NCBI GenBank assembly: GCA_937935075.1
Contig: CALGYB010000134.1
Location: 1 to 52,286, forward strand
Length of the DNA: 52,286 bases
Source of the DNA: an uncultured Roseiflexus sp.
GTDB taxonomy: Bacteria; Chloroflexota; Chloroflexia; Chloroflexales; Roseiflexaceae
Reading direction: 5' to 3'
Positions 42,517 to 51,821 of this stretch are shown here, piece by piece. Position 1 is the first letter of the stretch. Each line of letters begins with the position of its first letter. The position numbers and the translations under genes are program-made. The notes under the pieces are model-generated. The model had not been told where the DNA came from. It did no database searches and saw nothing but the letters and a program-made list of their open reading frames with translations.

Positions 42517-43110
42517 TTACGGTGCGCCGAAGTATCGCAGCGCCAGGCGCAGGCGCTCTTCGAGATCGAGCGGCGCATCGGGCGGCAGCGCCGCAATTGC
42601 ATTGGCCGCCTCGACGCTGCTGAACCCCAGGCTGACGAGCATTTCCGACAGTTCGGCGTTCGCTGCGGCGACTGCCGGTGACCCTCCCGTGGCGGTCGGC
42701 ACCCCCTTGATGTCGAGTTTGCCCTTCAACTCGAGCACCAGCCGTTCCGCCAGTTTCTTACCGATACGCGGCGTGCGCGCCAGGCGCGCCACGTCGCCAG
42801 CGGCAATCGCAAGCCGGATTTCGTCGGTCGTTCCCGATGAGAGCAGGTTCAGCGCCGCCTGTGGACCCACGCCGGTGACGCCGAGCAGCGTCTCGAACAA
42901 CTGGCGCTGCTCGACCGAGTCAAATCCGTAGAGGGTCAGCGAGTCTTCACGCACCAGCAGGTGCGTGAACAGGCGCGCTTCGGTTCCGATCGCGCCAAGC
43001 GCAGCGAGCACCTGGCGTGGCGCGTAGATCAGCCAGCCGACGCCGCCGGTTTCGATGACGGCATGATCCGCAGCGATGGCGATCAGGGTTCCTCGTACAG
43101 ACGCGATCAT
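42517..43110 (-). CDS. ruvA: Holliday junction branch-migration protein RuvA
   Basis: 197 residues, full length. The N-terminal OB fold begins [20 protein letters not shown], the helix-hairpin-helix pair lies at [20 protein letters not shown] (about 69-88) and [19 protein letters not shown] (about 110-128), and the C-terminal RuvB-binding domain is at 150-197. RuvA binds Holliday junctions and loads the RuvB helicase. ruvB and ruvC are not adjacent. Its start overlaps the Nudix gene stop (ATGA). Confidence 0.96.
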   Translation of the reverse strand: MIASVRGTLIAIAADHAVIETGGVGWLIYAPRQVLAALGAIGTEARLFTHLLVREDSLTLYGFDSVEQRQLFETLLGVTGVGPQAALNLLSSGTTDEIRLAIAAGDVARLARTPRIGKKLAERLVLELKGKLDIKGVPTATGGSPAVAAANAELSEMLVSLGFSSVEAANAIAALPPDAPLDLEERLRLALRYFGAP

Positions 43111-43592
43111 TGAGTTTCCGTTGCCCTCGATGGATTGCGTTTGCCCAGAAGCGTTGCTGCGTAGATGATAATATCACGGATGCGTTTGCGTTTGACTCGC
43201 CGCAGCGCTTTTCGTGGGCTGATCCAGCGAACCTGTTCGATCATTTCGCCGGGATGAGCGCCGGGGATGGCGATTGCGTCGGACGCCACACGCACCAGAT
43301 AGTAGGTGACGATCTTGCGCCGCGGAAGCCGCCGTCGCGGGGTGAGGTATTGAACGCGCGCCACCTTATCTTCGACAATGCCGGCCAGCCCGGTCTCTTC
43401 GCGCAACTCGCGTAGTAGCGCCGACGCCTCATCCTCGACCGCATGCATCCCTCCTTTGGGCAGCGTCCAGTAGCCGTTGCGCTTTTTGATCAGCAGTATC
43501 TGGAGACGTCCGCAGACGTCATACCGATAGGCGACTGCGCCAACGGCGTAGATTGGTTGACGATGTGCAAGTGGGGATGGGTTGCCGGCCAT
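43107..43592 (-). CDS. Nudix hydrolase
   Basis: 161 residues. A complete Nudix box is at about 47-69: G-x5-E-x7-REUxEExGU, seen as GGMHAVE then RELREETGL. Basic residues are frequent ([16 protein letters not shown]). Family members cleave nucleoside diphosphates linked to another group; MutT-like clean-up or Ap4A hydrolysis are both possible. It precedes ruvA with a four-base overlap. Confidence 0.93.
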   Translation of the reverse strand: MAGNPSPLAHRQPIYAVGAVAYRYDVCGRLQILLIKKRNGYWTLPKGGMHAVEDEASALLRELREETGLAGIVEDKVARVQYLTPRRRLPRRKIVTYYLVRVASDAIAIPGAHPGEMIEQVRWISPRKALRRVKRKRIRDIIIYAATLLGKRNPSRATETQ

Positions 43593-43600
43593 GTTCTCCT

Positions 43601-43800
43601 GCCTGCCCGCAGTGGGCGCCTCCAGGGGGGGCCCTACGGCGAACCATCGGGCGCCCCTCCAACGCCACCATCATCGTAGGGGCAGGCCCCTGTGCCTGCC
43701 CGCAGCGGGCGCCCCCAGGGGCGTCCCTCCAACGCCACCATCATTGTCAGGGCAGGCCCCTGTGCCTGCCCGCAGCGGGCGCCCCCAGGGGGCGCTCCTG
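43601..43800. repeat. GC-rich tandem repeat, about 70-bp unit
   Basis: The unit has CCCTCCAACGCCACCATCAT, then GGGGCAGGCCCCTGTGCCTG and CCCGCAGCGGGCGCCCCCAG. Two units and a partial third lie in tandem from about 43601. Inner dyads (GGGGCAGGCCCC, GCCCGCAGCGGGC) can form stems. Related but inverted sequence lies at 48225-48352, which suggests a mobile or spreading repeat. Confidence 0.8.
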
Positions 43801-43808
43801 CATTGCGG

Positions 43809-46559
43809 TCAACCTGCAACCTTCCCTCGTTCAACGTTCAGCGCATTCCGCAACCGCAGCGAGTTGGTGACAACGAAGACTGAACTGCACGCCATCGCGC
43901 CGGCCGCCAGCATCGGGTTCAACTGCCAGCCGGTGAATGGGTAGAGCGCGCCGGCGGCAACCGGAATCAGCGCGACGTTGTAGATGAATGCCCAGAACAG
44001 GTTCCAGCGGATGGTGCGTAGCGTGCGTTTGCTGAGGTCGATTGCCTGTGCCACACCGCGCAGATCGCCGCGCATGAGAGTAATGTCGGCAGTTTCCAGC
44101 GCCACATCCGCGCCGCTGCCAATGGCGATGCCGACGTCTGCCTGCGCCAGCGCCGGTGCATCGTTGATCCCATCGCCGACCATTGCGACCACCCGGCGCG
44201 CGCCTGCGCCTTCCTGCAACTCGCGGACGATGCGCGCCTTGTCTTCCGGGCGCACCTCGGCGTACACCCGTTGCGGGTCGATTCCAGCCTGCTGCGCAAT
44301 GGCTTCCGCTGTTCGCCGGTTGTCGCCGGTGATCATCAGCGCCTCGATTCCCTGGCGTCGTAATGCCTCGACCGCAATGCGCGACGTTGGCTTGACCGTA
44401 TCGGCGACGGCGATGACCCCCAGCGCCACGCCATCGACGGCGACGATCATTGCGGTCTTGCCTTCACCCTGCAACCGCGCCACATCCTCGTCGAGCGCCG
44501 ATGTGTCGATGCCGCGTTCGCGCAGGAGCGCCGGGTTGCCGATGATCACGGCGCGTCCTTCAACCGCGGCAATCACGCCGTGACCGGCAATCGCCTCGAA
44601 GCGTTCTGGCTGAACGATGCCAATGCCAGCGTCCTGCGCCGCACGGACGATCGCCTCGCCAAGCGGGTGTTCGCTGCGCGACTCGGCGCTCGCCGCCAGA
44701 CGCAGCAGTTCGTTCCGCTGCTGCGCAACCCGGTTGACCGCTTCGGGCGTGTCGTCATAGGCGACACCGCTCAGAATGCGTTCGAGATCGGCAGCGGCGT
44801 CGTGGTCATTAATCGTTGCCGTTGTCGAAATATCGGCCTCTCGATGAGCGACGATCAACCCATCGCTCTGCGGCGCCCCATCGTTTTCCTGCGCCTGGCT
44901 CAGCGTCGCGCTCTGCACGACGAACGACAGCGCATCCGACATGGGGACGACGATGTCGGTCACCGACGGCTTTCCCGCCGTCACTGTGCCGGTCTTGTCG
45001 AGTACGACCGTCTGCACTTTTCCGGCGCGCTCCAGACTTTCGGCGTTTTTGATCAGAATGCCATGCGCCGCGCCTGTCCCGACCCCGACCATAATAGCAG
45101 TCGGGGTTGCCAGCCCAAGCGCGCAGGGGCAGGCAATAACCAGCACCGCCACGGCAAAGATCATCGCCTGGGTAAAGCCCGTTCCACCGATGAAGAACCA
45201 ACCGAGAAATGTCACGAGCGCAATGACGAGCACAATCGGCACGAACACCGCGGCCACGTGATCGACGAGGCGCTGAACCGGTGCGCGGCTGCCCTGCGCC
45301 TGCTGCACCAGCGCAATGATCTGCGCCAGCGCCGTCTCCCTGCCGACCCGCGTTGCGCGCATCTGGAAACTGCCGCTGCGGTTCAGCGTCGCGCCAATGA
45401 CAGTATCTCCCTCGTGTTTTTCCACCGGCATGCTTTCGCCGGTGATCATGCTTTCGTCGATAGCCGAGGCGCCGGCGATAATGACGCCATCGACCGGTAT
45501 CTTCTCGCCGGGGCGCACAATGACGATCTCTCCGCGCCGCACGTCGGCAGCGGGAATGTCCGTCTCGCGTCCGCCGCGCACCACCCGCGCCGTCTTTGGT
45601 TGCAACCCGATCAACGCCCGGATCGCTGCGCCGGTCTGGCTCTTTGCCCGCGCCTCCAGGTATTTTCCGACCAGAATGAGCGTAATGATGACCGCTGCTG
45701 TCTCGAAATAGACATGCCCCGCCATGCCGGTGATCATCAGCGCGACGCTGTAGAAGTACGCCGCCGACGACCCGACTGCAATAAGCGTGTCCATGGTTGC
45801 TGTGCGGTGGTTCTTCAGCGCCTTCCAGGCGTGGATGTAGAAATCGCGCCCGGCATAGAATTGCACCGGCGTTGCCAGGATCAGGAACAGCCAGTTGAGC
45901 AGATCATCACGCGCTGCGATATGGTTCATCATCTCGTGGAGCGGACCGCTCATCGAGCGCGCCATCTCCGCGCCTGCGCCGATCAGCCAGGGTGTCACCA
46001 GCCCGAAGTCGCGCCCCATCGAGAGCAGGAAGAGCGGCGCAGTCAGCACAGCGGCAACGATCAGCGTGCGGCGACGGTTTGCCAGTTCGCGCGCACGCGC
46101 CGCCGCCTCACTGTCCTCGCCGGCGCCCGTTGCACCGCGCTGGTCGATCACGCCATACCCGGCGTTTTCAATCGCGGCAACCAGATCGTTCCAGGTGACA
46201 TCCGTCGGAGTGAACGTCACCGTGGCGTGTTCGCTTGCCAGGTTGACGGTCGCATCGATGACACCGGGAACGTTGCGCAGCGCCTTCTCGACCCGCGCCG
46301 AGCATGAGGCACAGGTCATCCCGGTAATTGGAATATCAACGCAATCGGTGATCACACCATACCCGGCTTCTTCAATCGCTGTAACCAGGCGATCCGGCGC
46401 CGCCAGCGTCGGGTCGAACTGCACCTCCGCCTGTTCGCTTGCCAGGTTAACGGTCGCATCGGTCACTCCTGGCGTCTTCTTAAGCGCCTTTGCGACGCGC
46501 GCTGAACAGGAGGCGCACGTCATGCCGGTGACTGCCAGGCGTATCTGTTGTGTTGGCAT
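43809..46559 (-). CDS. copA: Copper-translocating P1B-type ATPase (CopA-like)
   Basis: 916 residues. Two heavy-metal-binding domains with GMTCASC motifs (Cys15/Cys18 and Cys83/Cys86), eight membrane helices, the CPC ion site at 477-479, TGES at 373-376, the phosphorylated Asp521 in DKTGTVT, the HP motif in SEHPLGEAI (631-632) and [10 protein letters not shown]. This is a Cu(I) exporter that protects against copper or supplies cuproproteins. About 60 extra residues, low in structure and rich in Asp/Ala/Thr (about 536-615), sit between DKTGT and the HP motif. The last residues (NALNVERGK) are encoded in a TTCAACGTT-like sequence. Confidence 0.95.
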   Translation of the reverse strand: MPTQQIRLAVTGMTCASCSARVAKALKKTPGVTDATVNLASEQAEVQFDPTLAAPDRLVTAIEEAGYGVITDCVDIPITGMTCASCSARVEKALRNVPGVIDATVNLASEHATVTFTPTDVTWNDLVAAIENAGYGVIDQRGATGAGEDSEAAARARELANRRRTLIVAAVLTAPLFLLSMGRDFGLVTPWLIGAGAEMARSMSGPLHEMMNHIAARDDLLNWLFLILATPVQFYAGRDFYIHAWKALKNHRTATMDTLIAVGSSAAYFYSVALMITGMAGHVYFETAAVIITLILVGKYLEARAKSQTGAAIRALIGLQPKTARVVRGGRETDIPAADVRRGEIVIVRPGEKIPVDGVIIAGASAIDESMITGESMPVEKHEGDTVIGATLNRSGSFQMRATRVGRETALAQIIALVQQAQGSRAPVQRLVDHVAAVFVPIVLVIALVTFLGWFFIGGTGFTQAMIFAVAVLVIACPCALGLATPTAIMVGVGTGAAHGILIKNAESLERAGKVQTVVLDKTGTVTAGKPSVTDIVVPMSDALSFVVQSATLSQAQENDGAPQSDGLIVAHREADISTTATINDHDAAADLERILSGVAYDDTPEAVNRVAQQRNELLRLAASAESRSEHPLGEAIVRAAQDAGIGIVQPERFEAIAGHGVIAAVEGRAVIIGNPALLRERGIDTSALDEDVARLQGEGKTAMIVAVDGVALGVIAVADTVKPTSRIAVEALRRQGIEALMITGDNRRTAEAIAQQAGIDPQRVYAEVRPEDKARIVRELQEGAGARRVVAMVGDGINDAPALAQADVGIAIGSGADVALETADITLMRGDLRGVAQAIDLSKRTLRTIRWNLFWAFIYNVALIPVAAGALYPFTGWQLNPMLAAGAMACSSVFVVTNSLRLRNALNVERGKVAG

Positions 46560-46668
46560 TGGTACTTCCTATATGGTTGTGAGCAACGCGAGCGGCCGGT
46601 ACCGCCCTTCCGGCGCCACGTCCACGTGCGGCCATTGGCATTGCCTGATAGAAGTGATGTGACATAAC

Positions 46669-46698
46669 ATTATACCCGATCAATCGTATTGCGACCAA
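46669..46698 (-). promoter_or_regulatory. Promoter of the copper ATPase gene
   Basis: On the minus strand TTGGTC (46698-46693) and TATAAT (46674-46669) are 18 bases apart; GGG precedes the -10. A leader of about 100 bases follows. No obvious CueR or CsoR dyad was recognised between the boxes. Confidence 0.5.
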
Positions 46699-46699
46699 C

Positions 46700-47010
46700 G
46701 GACCTGTTCACCGAGGGGCGGTCGTGTTTGATGGGTAGGAAGCGTTGTATCGCTGCAGGTGAGCCGCCTGCGCTCCCGGGGAGCGCGTTGGGGGCGGGCG
46801 AGCCGCGCGCGTTCCCGGGGTGCGGGCGAGCCGCGCGCGTTCGGGGGAGCGCGTTCGGGGAGGTGGCGCCTGCACGTCAAGGTGGTGATGCCCATGCTTC
46901 CAGAGGAGGCGCACATGGCAGCGGGCAGACGCTCTTCCCATGCAGGCGCAGCCCCTGCGCTTCCAACCAACGTCAACGGGTGAATCCGGCGAAAGACTAT
47001 GCCGCAGCGT
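46700..47010. repeat. GC-rich block with repeated GCGGGCGAGCCGCGCGCGTTC
   Basis: GCGGGCGAGCCGCGCGCGTT occurs twice between about 46794 and 46843, flanked by runs such as GGGGGCGGG and CGGGGGAGCGCG, and by two GGGGAGCGCGTT-like blocks. No gene is supported on either strand. The rest, up to the acyl-CoA dehydrogenase promoter, shows nothing clear. Confidence 0.55.
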
Positions 47011-47012
47011 GT

Positions 47013-47018
47013 TATAAT
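47013..47018 (+). promoter_or_regulatory. -10 box of the acyl-CoA dehydrogenase gene
   Basis: TATAAT at 47013-47018, 33 bases before the ATG, with SD GAAGGGAG at 47036-47043. The -35 is weak. Confidence 0.45.
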
Positions 47019-47051
47019 GGTTAAAAGGTGTAGTAGAAGGGAGAACAGACA

Positions 47052-48218
47052 ATGGAGTACGACCTTCCCGAAGATCTTCGGCTCTTACGGCAAACTGTCC
47101 GTGACTTCGCCAACAAGGAGATCGCCCCGATTGCCCGCGAGATCGACGAAGAGGAGCGGGTTCCGTTCGAGATGCTGCGGAAAGCCGCCGATCTTGGCCT
47201 GCTCGGCGTCCCCTTTCCCGAAGAGCTTGGCGGTTCCGACGCCGGCATTACCGGCTACTGCGTGTTGCTGGAAGAGATCAACCGGAAGTGCGCCTCTACC
47301 GGCACCATCATCGGTGCGCACGTCCAACTTTGCTCGATGTCTATCCACCTCGCCGGGACGCCTGACCAGAAGGAACGCTACCTGCGTCCGCTGATCGAGG
47401 GACGCATGTGGGGCGCGTGGGCGCTAACCGAACCGAATGCGGGCAGCGACGCCGCCCACATCCGTACGACTGCCGTGCGTGATGGCAATGACTGGGTGCT
47501 CAACGGCGGCAAGATGTGGATTACCAATGGCTCTTTTGCCGATGTGATCGTGGTGTTTGCCACCACCGATCCGAGCGCCGGACCGCGCGGCATTACCGCC
47601 TTTATTGTCGAGAAGGACTTCCCCGGCTTCAAGGTGGGGAAAGTTGAGCCGAAGATGGGGTTGCGCGCATCACACACAGCGTCGATCTTCTTCGAGGATT
47701 GTCGCGTGCCGGCTGCGAATGTGCTCGGCGAAGTCGGGCGCGGGTATGCGCTGGCGCTGCAAACGCTCGACATTGGGCGGTGCGGGTTGGGAGCGGCGTG
47801 TCTGGGGGCGGCGAAGGAAGCCTACGAACTGTCGCTCAAATATGCTGTGGAGCGCCAGCAGTTCGGTCGCCCGATCGCCGATTTCCAGGCGATCCAGTTC
47901 AAACTGGCCGACATGGCGGTGAAAATCTACACCATGGAGCAGATCGTGTACGATTGCGCCAAGAAGGTCGATCGTGGCGAAACGGCGCGGCTGGAGTCGA
48001 GCATTGTCAAACTCTACTGCACCGATGCGCTGGCGTGGATTCTCGATGAAGCCATTCAGGTTCACGGCGGTATGGGCTTCTCGCGTGAACTGCCGCTCGA
48101 ACGCATGTACCGCGATGCGCGTGTCTTCCGCATCTACGAGGGAACCAACGAGATTCAGCGGTATGTCATCGCCAGCGAATTGCTGAAGACCGTTGGGTAC
48201 AAGGTGCGGTTGTACTGA
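47052..48218 (+). CDS. Acyl-CoA dehydrogenase
   Basis: 388 residues, typical length. N-terminal helical domain (1-120), the FAD/substrate signature WALTEPNAGSDAA near 116-128 and WITNGSFAD near 156-164, then GRPIADFQAIQFKLADMA near 274-291. The catalytic-base region is IYEGTNEIQRYVIASELL near 362-379, where the Glu of YEGT is the expected base. It oxidises an acyl-CoA to the enoyl-CoA with FAD and passes electrons to ETF. Sequence alone does not separate short-chain from branched-chain substrates. It stands as a single-gene unit with its own promoter. Confidence 0.95.
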   Translation: MEYDLPEDLRLLRQTVRDFANKEIAPIAREIDEEERVPFEMLRKAADLGLLGVPFPEELGGSDAGITGYCVLLEEINRKCASTGTIIGAHVQLCSMSIHLAGTPDQKERYLRPLIEGRMWGAWALTEPNAGSDAAHIRTTAVRDGNDWVLNGGKMWITNGSFADVIVVFATTDPSAGPRGITAFIVEKDFPGFKVGKVEPKMGLRASHTASIFFEDCRVPAANVLGEVGRGYALALQTLDIGRCGLGAACLGAAKEAYELSLKYAVERQQFGRPIADFQAIQFKLADMAVKIYTMEQIVYDCAKKVDRGETARLESSIVKLYCTDALAWILDEAIQVHGGMGFSRELPLERMYRDARVFRIYEGTNEIQRYVIASELLKTVGYKVRLY

Positions 48219-48224
48219 GAGGCG

Positions 48225-48352
48225 AGAGGCGCCCCCCATGGGCGCCCGTATGGGGGTCTGTCGTGGCGTCATTCTGGGTGGGGCAGGCACGGGGGCCTGC
48301 CCCTACAATAATGGGGGCGTTCGCGGTAGGGGCGTCCACAGGGGGGCGCCCG
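48225..48352. repeat. GC-rich repeat related to 43601-43800
   Basis: GGGGCAGGCACGGGGGCCTG followed by CCCCTACAATAATGGGGGCG and CACAGGGGGGCGCCCGTG. It is the reverse orientation of the 70-bp unit near the Nudix gene, in diverged form. Confidence 0.65.
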
Positions 48353-48379
48353 TGAGCAGGAGTGCAAGAGGCGCTGCCA

Positions 48380-49717
48380 TCAGACCGCCCACGCCGGAAT
48401 AGAGATCATTGTTGGCGGCAGGGATTGTTCCGCCAGACAGATCACCCCGCCGCTGCCGATGCGTATGTCCAACCGCTCCAGCGCCCCGAAATGCTGAACA
48501 TCCTTCCGTCCTGGCGATGCGGTCTTCTTGATCTCCAGCGGGTGGATCACCCCGTCTTGCACCAGCAGCAGATCAATTTCTCGCCCGTCTCTGTCGCGGT
48601 AGTAATAGAATGGCGGTCGTCGCCCGGCGTGCCGGTAGCTCTTCAGCAATTTTGCGACGACCCAGGTTTCCAGAATGGCGCCCGACATCGCGCCTGCCTC
48701 AAGCGTCTCCGGTGTCGCCCATTCCGTCAGATACGCCGTCAGACCGGTATCGAAGAGATAGATCTTGGGCGTCTTGACCAGCCGTTTGGTCACGTTGCTG
48801 TGATACGGTTCCAGCAGATAGATGATGCCAGATGCCTGGAGGATTGACAGCCAGTGTTTCGCTGTATTCGTCGCCACATCCGCAACGCGTGACAGATCAG
48901 CGAGGTTCAGGATCTGCGCTGTGCGTGCAGCCGCAGCTCACAGAAAGCGCAGAAACGCGAGTTCATCGCCGACGCGCGCCAGATCGCGCACATCGCGCTG
49001 GAGGTAGGTCTGAACGTAGGATCTGTAGAACAGGTCACGATCCATCGCTTCGTTGAGCGCAATGGCAGGCAGCGATCCACGCCGGATCAGCCGGTACAGT
49101 TCCTTGAGCGTCAGTTGCTTCATACCCGCAGTACGATAGACGATCTCCTCCGGCGTCGGCGTGGAGGGGCGCGCCTCCAGTCCCCGGCGCATCAACTCCC
49201 ATCTGGACAGCCCCAACAGGTTCAGCACAGCGACACGACCAGCCAGTGACTCGGAAATGCCTTTCATAAGGTGAAACTGCTGCGAACCAGTAAGCCAGAA
49301 CATACCCGGCTCACCGGCGCGATCCACTGCCATTTTGAGGTATGGCAGCAGACCGGGGGCATACTGGATTTCGTCGATCAGGAGAGTGGGCGGAAACCGC
49401 TGCATAAACAGCGCCGGATCGGTTCTGGCAAGATCCAGAACGAGCGGATCGTCCAGAGTGATATAGGTGCGCCGTTCCTCAGCGAGATGTCGCAGGAGCG
49501 TCGTCTTGCCCACCTGGCGTGCGCCGGTCGCCAGCACAACGGAAAAGTGCCGGGCGGCGTCGAGGATAAGCGCTTCGAGCGTTCTTGGAACGTATACCCT
49601 GCATCTCTCCTGTATCGGCTGATCTGCATTGCGGTTGCAGGATAGCCGATTATCGTCGGGCCGACAAAGGCGCTGGGCGCGGATCGACTCTGCTGCTCCG
49701 GGAAGTACGGACTGCAC
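48380..49717 (-). pseudogene. AAA_14/DUF4143 ATPase interrupted by one TGA
   Basis: The N-terminal half has the P-loop VVLATGARQVGKTTLLRHLA, Walker B TLLIDEIQYAPGLLPYL and LTGSQQFHLMKGISESLAGR. It runs through DLFYRSYVQTYLQRDVRDLA to FLRFL and a TGA at 48938-48940. Directly after, in the same frame, come AAAARTAQILNLADLSRVAD and TAKHWLSILQASGIIYLLEP, then the DUF4143 nuclease-like end (YRDRDGREIDLLLVQDG, PLEIKK). One C-to-T change in a CGA codon would explain the stop. Its start is uncertain: conserved sequence begins at about 49597, where GTA stands in place of a start codon, and the nearest GTG is at 49717. Members of this family are common in variable regions; their function is unknown. 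Confidence 0.85.
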
Positions 49718-49731
49718 CTGACCAGAAATGA

Positions 49732-49740
49732 TGGTATATT
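49732..49740 (+). promoter_or_regulatory. Putative extended -10 for the OLD-like gene
   Basis: TGGTATATT at 49732-49740 resembles the extended -10 seen at other genes in the window. It is 170 bases before the chosen ATG, so the leader would be long, or the true start lies further upstream. Confidence 0.3.
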
Positions 49741-49909
49741 TTTGATACGCGAAACCGGCACGCGACGTTGCGTCGCGCAATGTGCGCTGTTTGTCCCTTT
49801 CACATCGGTCGATGATTTGGGAAAGTCCTATGACATCGTGCAAGGCAGCGTGCAAGCGGAATGTGCGACGCGTCATTCATCACCTGTCGCTGCTATCAGC
49901 GAGGCTGTT

Positions 49910-51625
49910 ATGCTCACTGCGCTGACGATCAGAAACTTCAAGCTGTTCACCGATGTTGCCATCGATCTGGGTGAACGGGTCGTATTCATCGGGCCGAACA
50001 ATTCCGGCAAAACATCGGCATTGCAGGCCCTTGCCTTATGGGATGTCGGCGTGAAGCGGTGGCTGGAACGGCGGGGGAGCGGCGCCATTCCGGCTGAACG
50101 GGCTGGCGTGACGATCAACCGTAAAGATCTCCTTGCCATTCCTGTGCCTTCCGCAAATTTGTTGTGGCGAGAATTGCGCGTGCGGGAAGGTGAGCGACAC
50201 GACGGCAAATCGCGCACGCGCAACGTGCGTATCGAGATTGGCGTTGCGGGCAGCGATGATCAGCAGTGGCAGTGCTGGTTAGAGTTCGATTATGCGAACG
50301 AAGAGTCGATCTACTGTCGCCCTCCTCTTGGTCCCGACAATGCCCGCATGGCGGTGCCGGCGCATCTCAAACGCTTGCAAGTCGCATATTTGCCGCCAAT
50401 GTCCGGTCTGGCAGCCCGTGAGGATCGGCTTGAGATGGGATCAATTCGGGTGCGACTTGGTGAAGGACGAACCGCAGAAGTGCTCAGGAATCTCTGCTGG
50501 CAGGCGGTGCAGAGTGAGAACGGCGAGCAGAAGTGGCAGGAGATATGTGAGTCTATCGAACGACTCTTCGGTTCCCGATTGCTTCTTCCACAGTATATTG
50601 CCGAACGGGGCGAGATAACACTGCACTATCGCACCCGTTCCGGCACAACGCTCGACATCTCCTCCAGCGGGCGCGGTGAGCAGCAAACGCTTCTCTTATT
50701 GGCGCATATGGCCGTCCATAGCGGCGCAGTGCTGCTATTGGACGAGCCGGATGCGCATTTGGAGATTCTCCGGCAACGGCAAATCTATGATGTGCTGACC
50801 CGTCAGGCCGAACGCACCAAGAGTCAACTCATCGCAGCCAGCCACTCCGAAGTGGTCATGAACGAAGCAGCGCAACGGGATGTGGTCGTCGCCTTTGTCG
50901 GTCGCCCCCATCGAATTGATGATCGCGGATCGCAGGTGTTGAAGGCGTTGCGCGAGATTGGTTTTGAGCACTACTATCTGGCTGAAACGATCGGTTGGGT
51001 GCTCTATCTCGAAGGCGCTACCGATCTGGCCATGCTGCGCGCCTTTGCAGAACGGATCGACCATCCGGCTCGATCACTCCTGGAGCGCCCATTCGTTTAT
51101 TACGTCGCCAATCAACCGCGCAAAGCGCAGGAACATTTTTATGCACTCCGTGAGGCGAAATCCGATCTTGTCGGCATTGCCGTGTATGACCGGTTAGAAC
51201 GGGGGTTGCCAGACGACCCGAACCTCAGACAGTACATGTGGTCGCGCTATGAACTGGAAAATTATCTCTGCTGGCGCGAAACGCTGCTGTCCTTCGCTGC
51301 CAGCAAAGGCGAGGAATACGAAGGGGCGCTCTTCACCGGCCGCTGGCGCGACGCTATGGCTCAGGCAATACAGGAAATTGAACATGCGCTGCGCTTGCTC
51401 GGCAAAGATCCGTGGGGAGGCGACATCAAAGCCGGTGATGATTTCCTGACGCCGCTGTTTCAGCGTTTTTTTCAGATTCTTGATCGACCGAATGAGATGA
51501 ACAAGACCAATTTTCACGTACTGGCTGCATTCGTGCCACCAGAAGCGATCGATGACGAGATCCGACAGGTGCTCGACGCCATTAGTGACGTGGCGAAGCT
51601 GGCGCGCCCCCGCGTCGATTCGTGA
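49910..51625 (+). CDS. OLD-like ATPase with TOPRIM-like C-terminal domain
   Basis: 571 residues. An SMC/RecF-type ATPase half: MLTALTIRNFKLF, Walker A FIGPNNSGKTSAL (about 24-36), signature SSSGRGEQQTLLLLAHM and Walker B GAVLLLDEPDAHLE (near 245-290), and a His in IAASHSEVV. The second half (from about 360) has LYLEGATDLAMLRAF, VYDRLERG and SRYELENYLCW, matching the Glu and Asp signatures and the ENYL box of TOPRIM domains in OLD, Gabija and PARIS-type proteins. Such proteins are ATP-controlled nucleases, often anti-phage. No helicase or second subunit is adjacent, so it is a stand-alone candidate. I chose the ATG at 49910, just before the beta strand of the ATPase fold. The metal site looks reduced relative to DxD-type enzymes. 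Confidence 0.82.
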   Translation: MLTALTIRNFKLFTDVAIDLGERVVFIGPNNSGKTSALQALALWDVGVKRWLERRGSGAIPAERAGVTINRKDLLAIPVPSANLLWRELRVREGERHDGKSRTRNVRIEIGVAGSDDQQWQCWLEFDYANEESIYCRPPLGPDNARMAVPAHLKRLQVAYLPPMSGLAAREDRLEMGSIRVRLGEGRTAEVLRNLCWQAVQSENGEQKWQEICESIERLFGSRLLLPQYIAERGEITLHYRTRSGTTLDISSSGRGEQQTLLLLAHMAVHSGAVLLLDEPDAHLEILRQRQIYDVLTRQAERTKSQLIAASHSEVVMNEAAQRDVVVAFVGRPHRIDDRGSQVLKALREIGFEHYYLAETIGWVLYLEGATDLAMLRAFAERIDHPARSLLERPFVYYVANQPRKAQEHFYALREAKSDLVGIAVYDRLERGLPDDPNLRQYMWSRYELENYLCWRETLLSFAASKGEEYEGALFTGRWRDAMAQAIQEIEHALRLLGKDPWGGDIKAGDDFLTPLFQRFFQILDRPNEMNKTNFHVLAAFVPPEAIDDEIRQVLDAISDVAKLARPRVDS

Positions 51626-51821
51626 TCACCTGTCGTCACGCAGTTCGCCGGTACTGAAGACTTCGTGTAGAAGAAAAGAACAATGTCGAAGTGGAGACCA
51701 CATTGCGCCGGTCGCGCTCAGGCAGCCGTCTCCCGCATCCGTTGGGCGGCAGCAGGGCAGGGCGCCGACCGACGGATGCCGAGGTCAACGCTCATACTCA
51801 TGCGCGGTCATTTGGACAATC

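Noticed and set aside
43601-43800. CRISPR array
   Set aside because: The units are about 70 bases, lack separate unique spacers, and no cas gene is near.
43553-43944. Frames in the GC-rich 70-bp repeats
   Set aside because: Repeated Cys-Pro-Ala-Arg-Ser-Gly strings come from tandem DNA units, on both strands.
46689-47024. Plus- and minus-strand frames upstream of the acyl-CoA dehydrogenase
   Set aside because: Low-complexity Arg/Gly/Ala translations of GC-rich repeats, no SD and no family.
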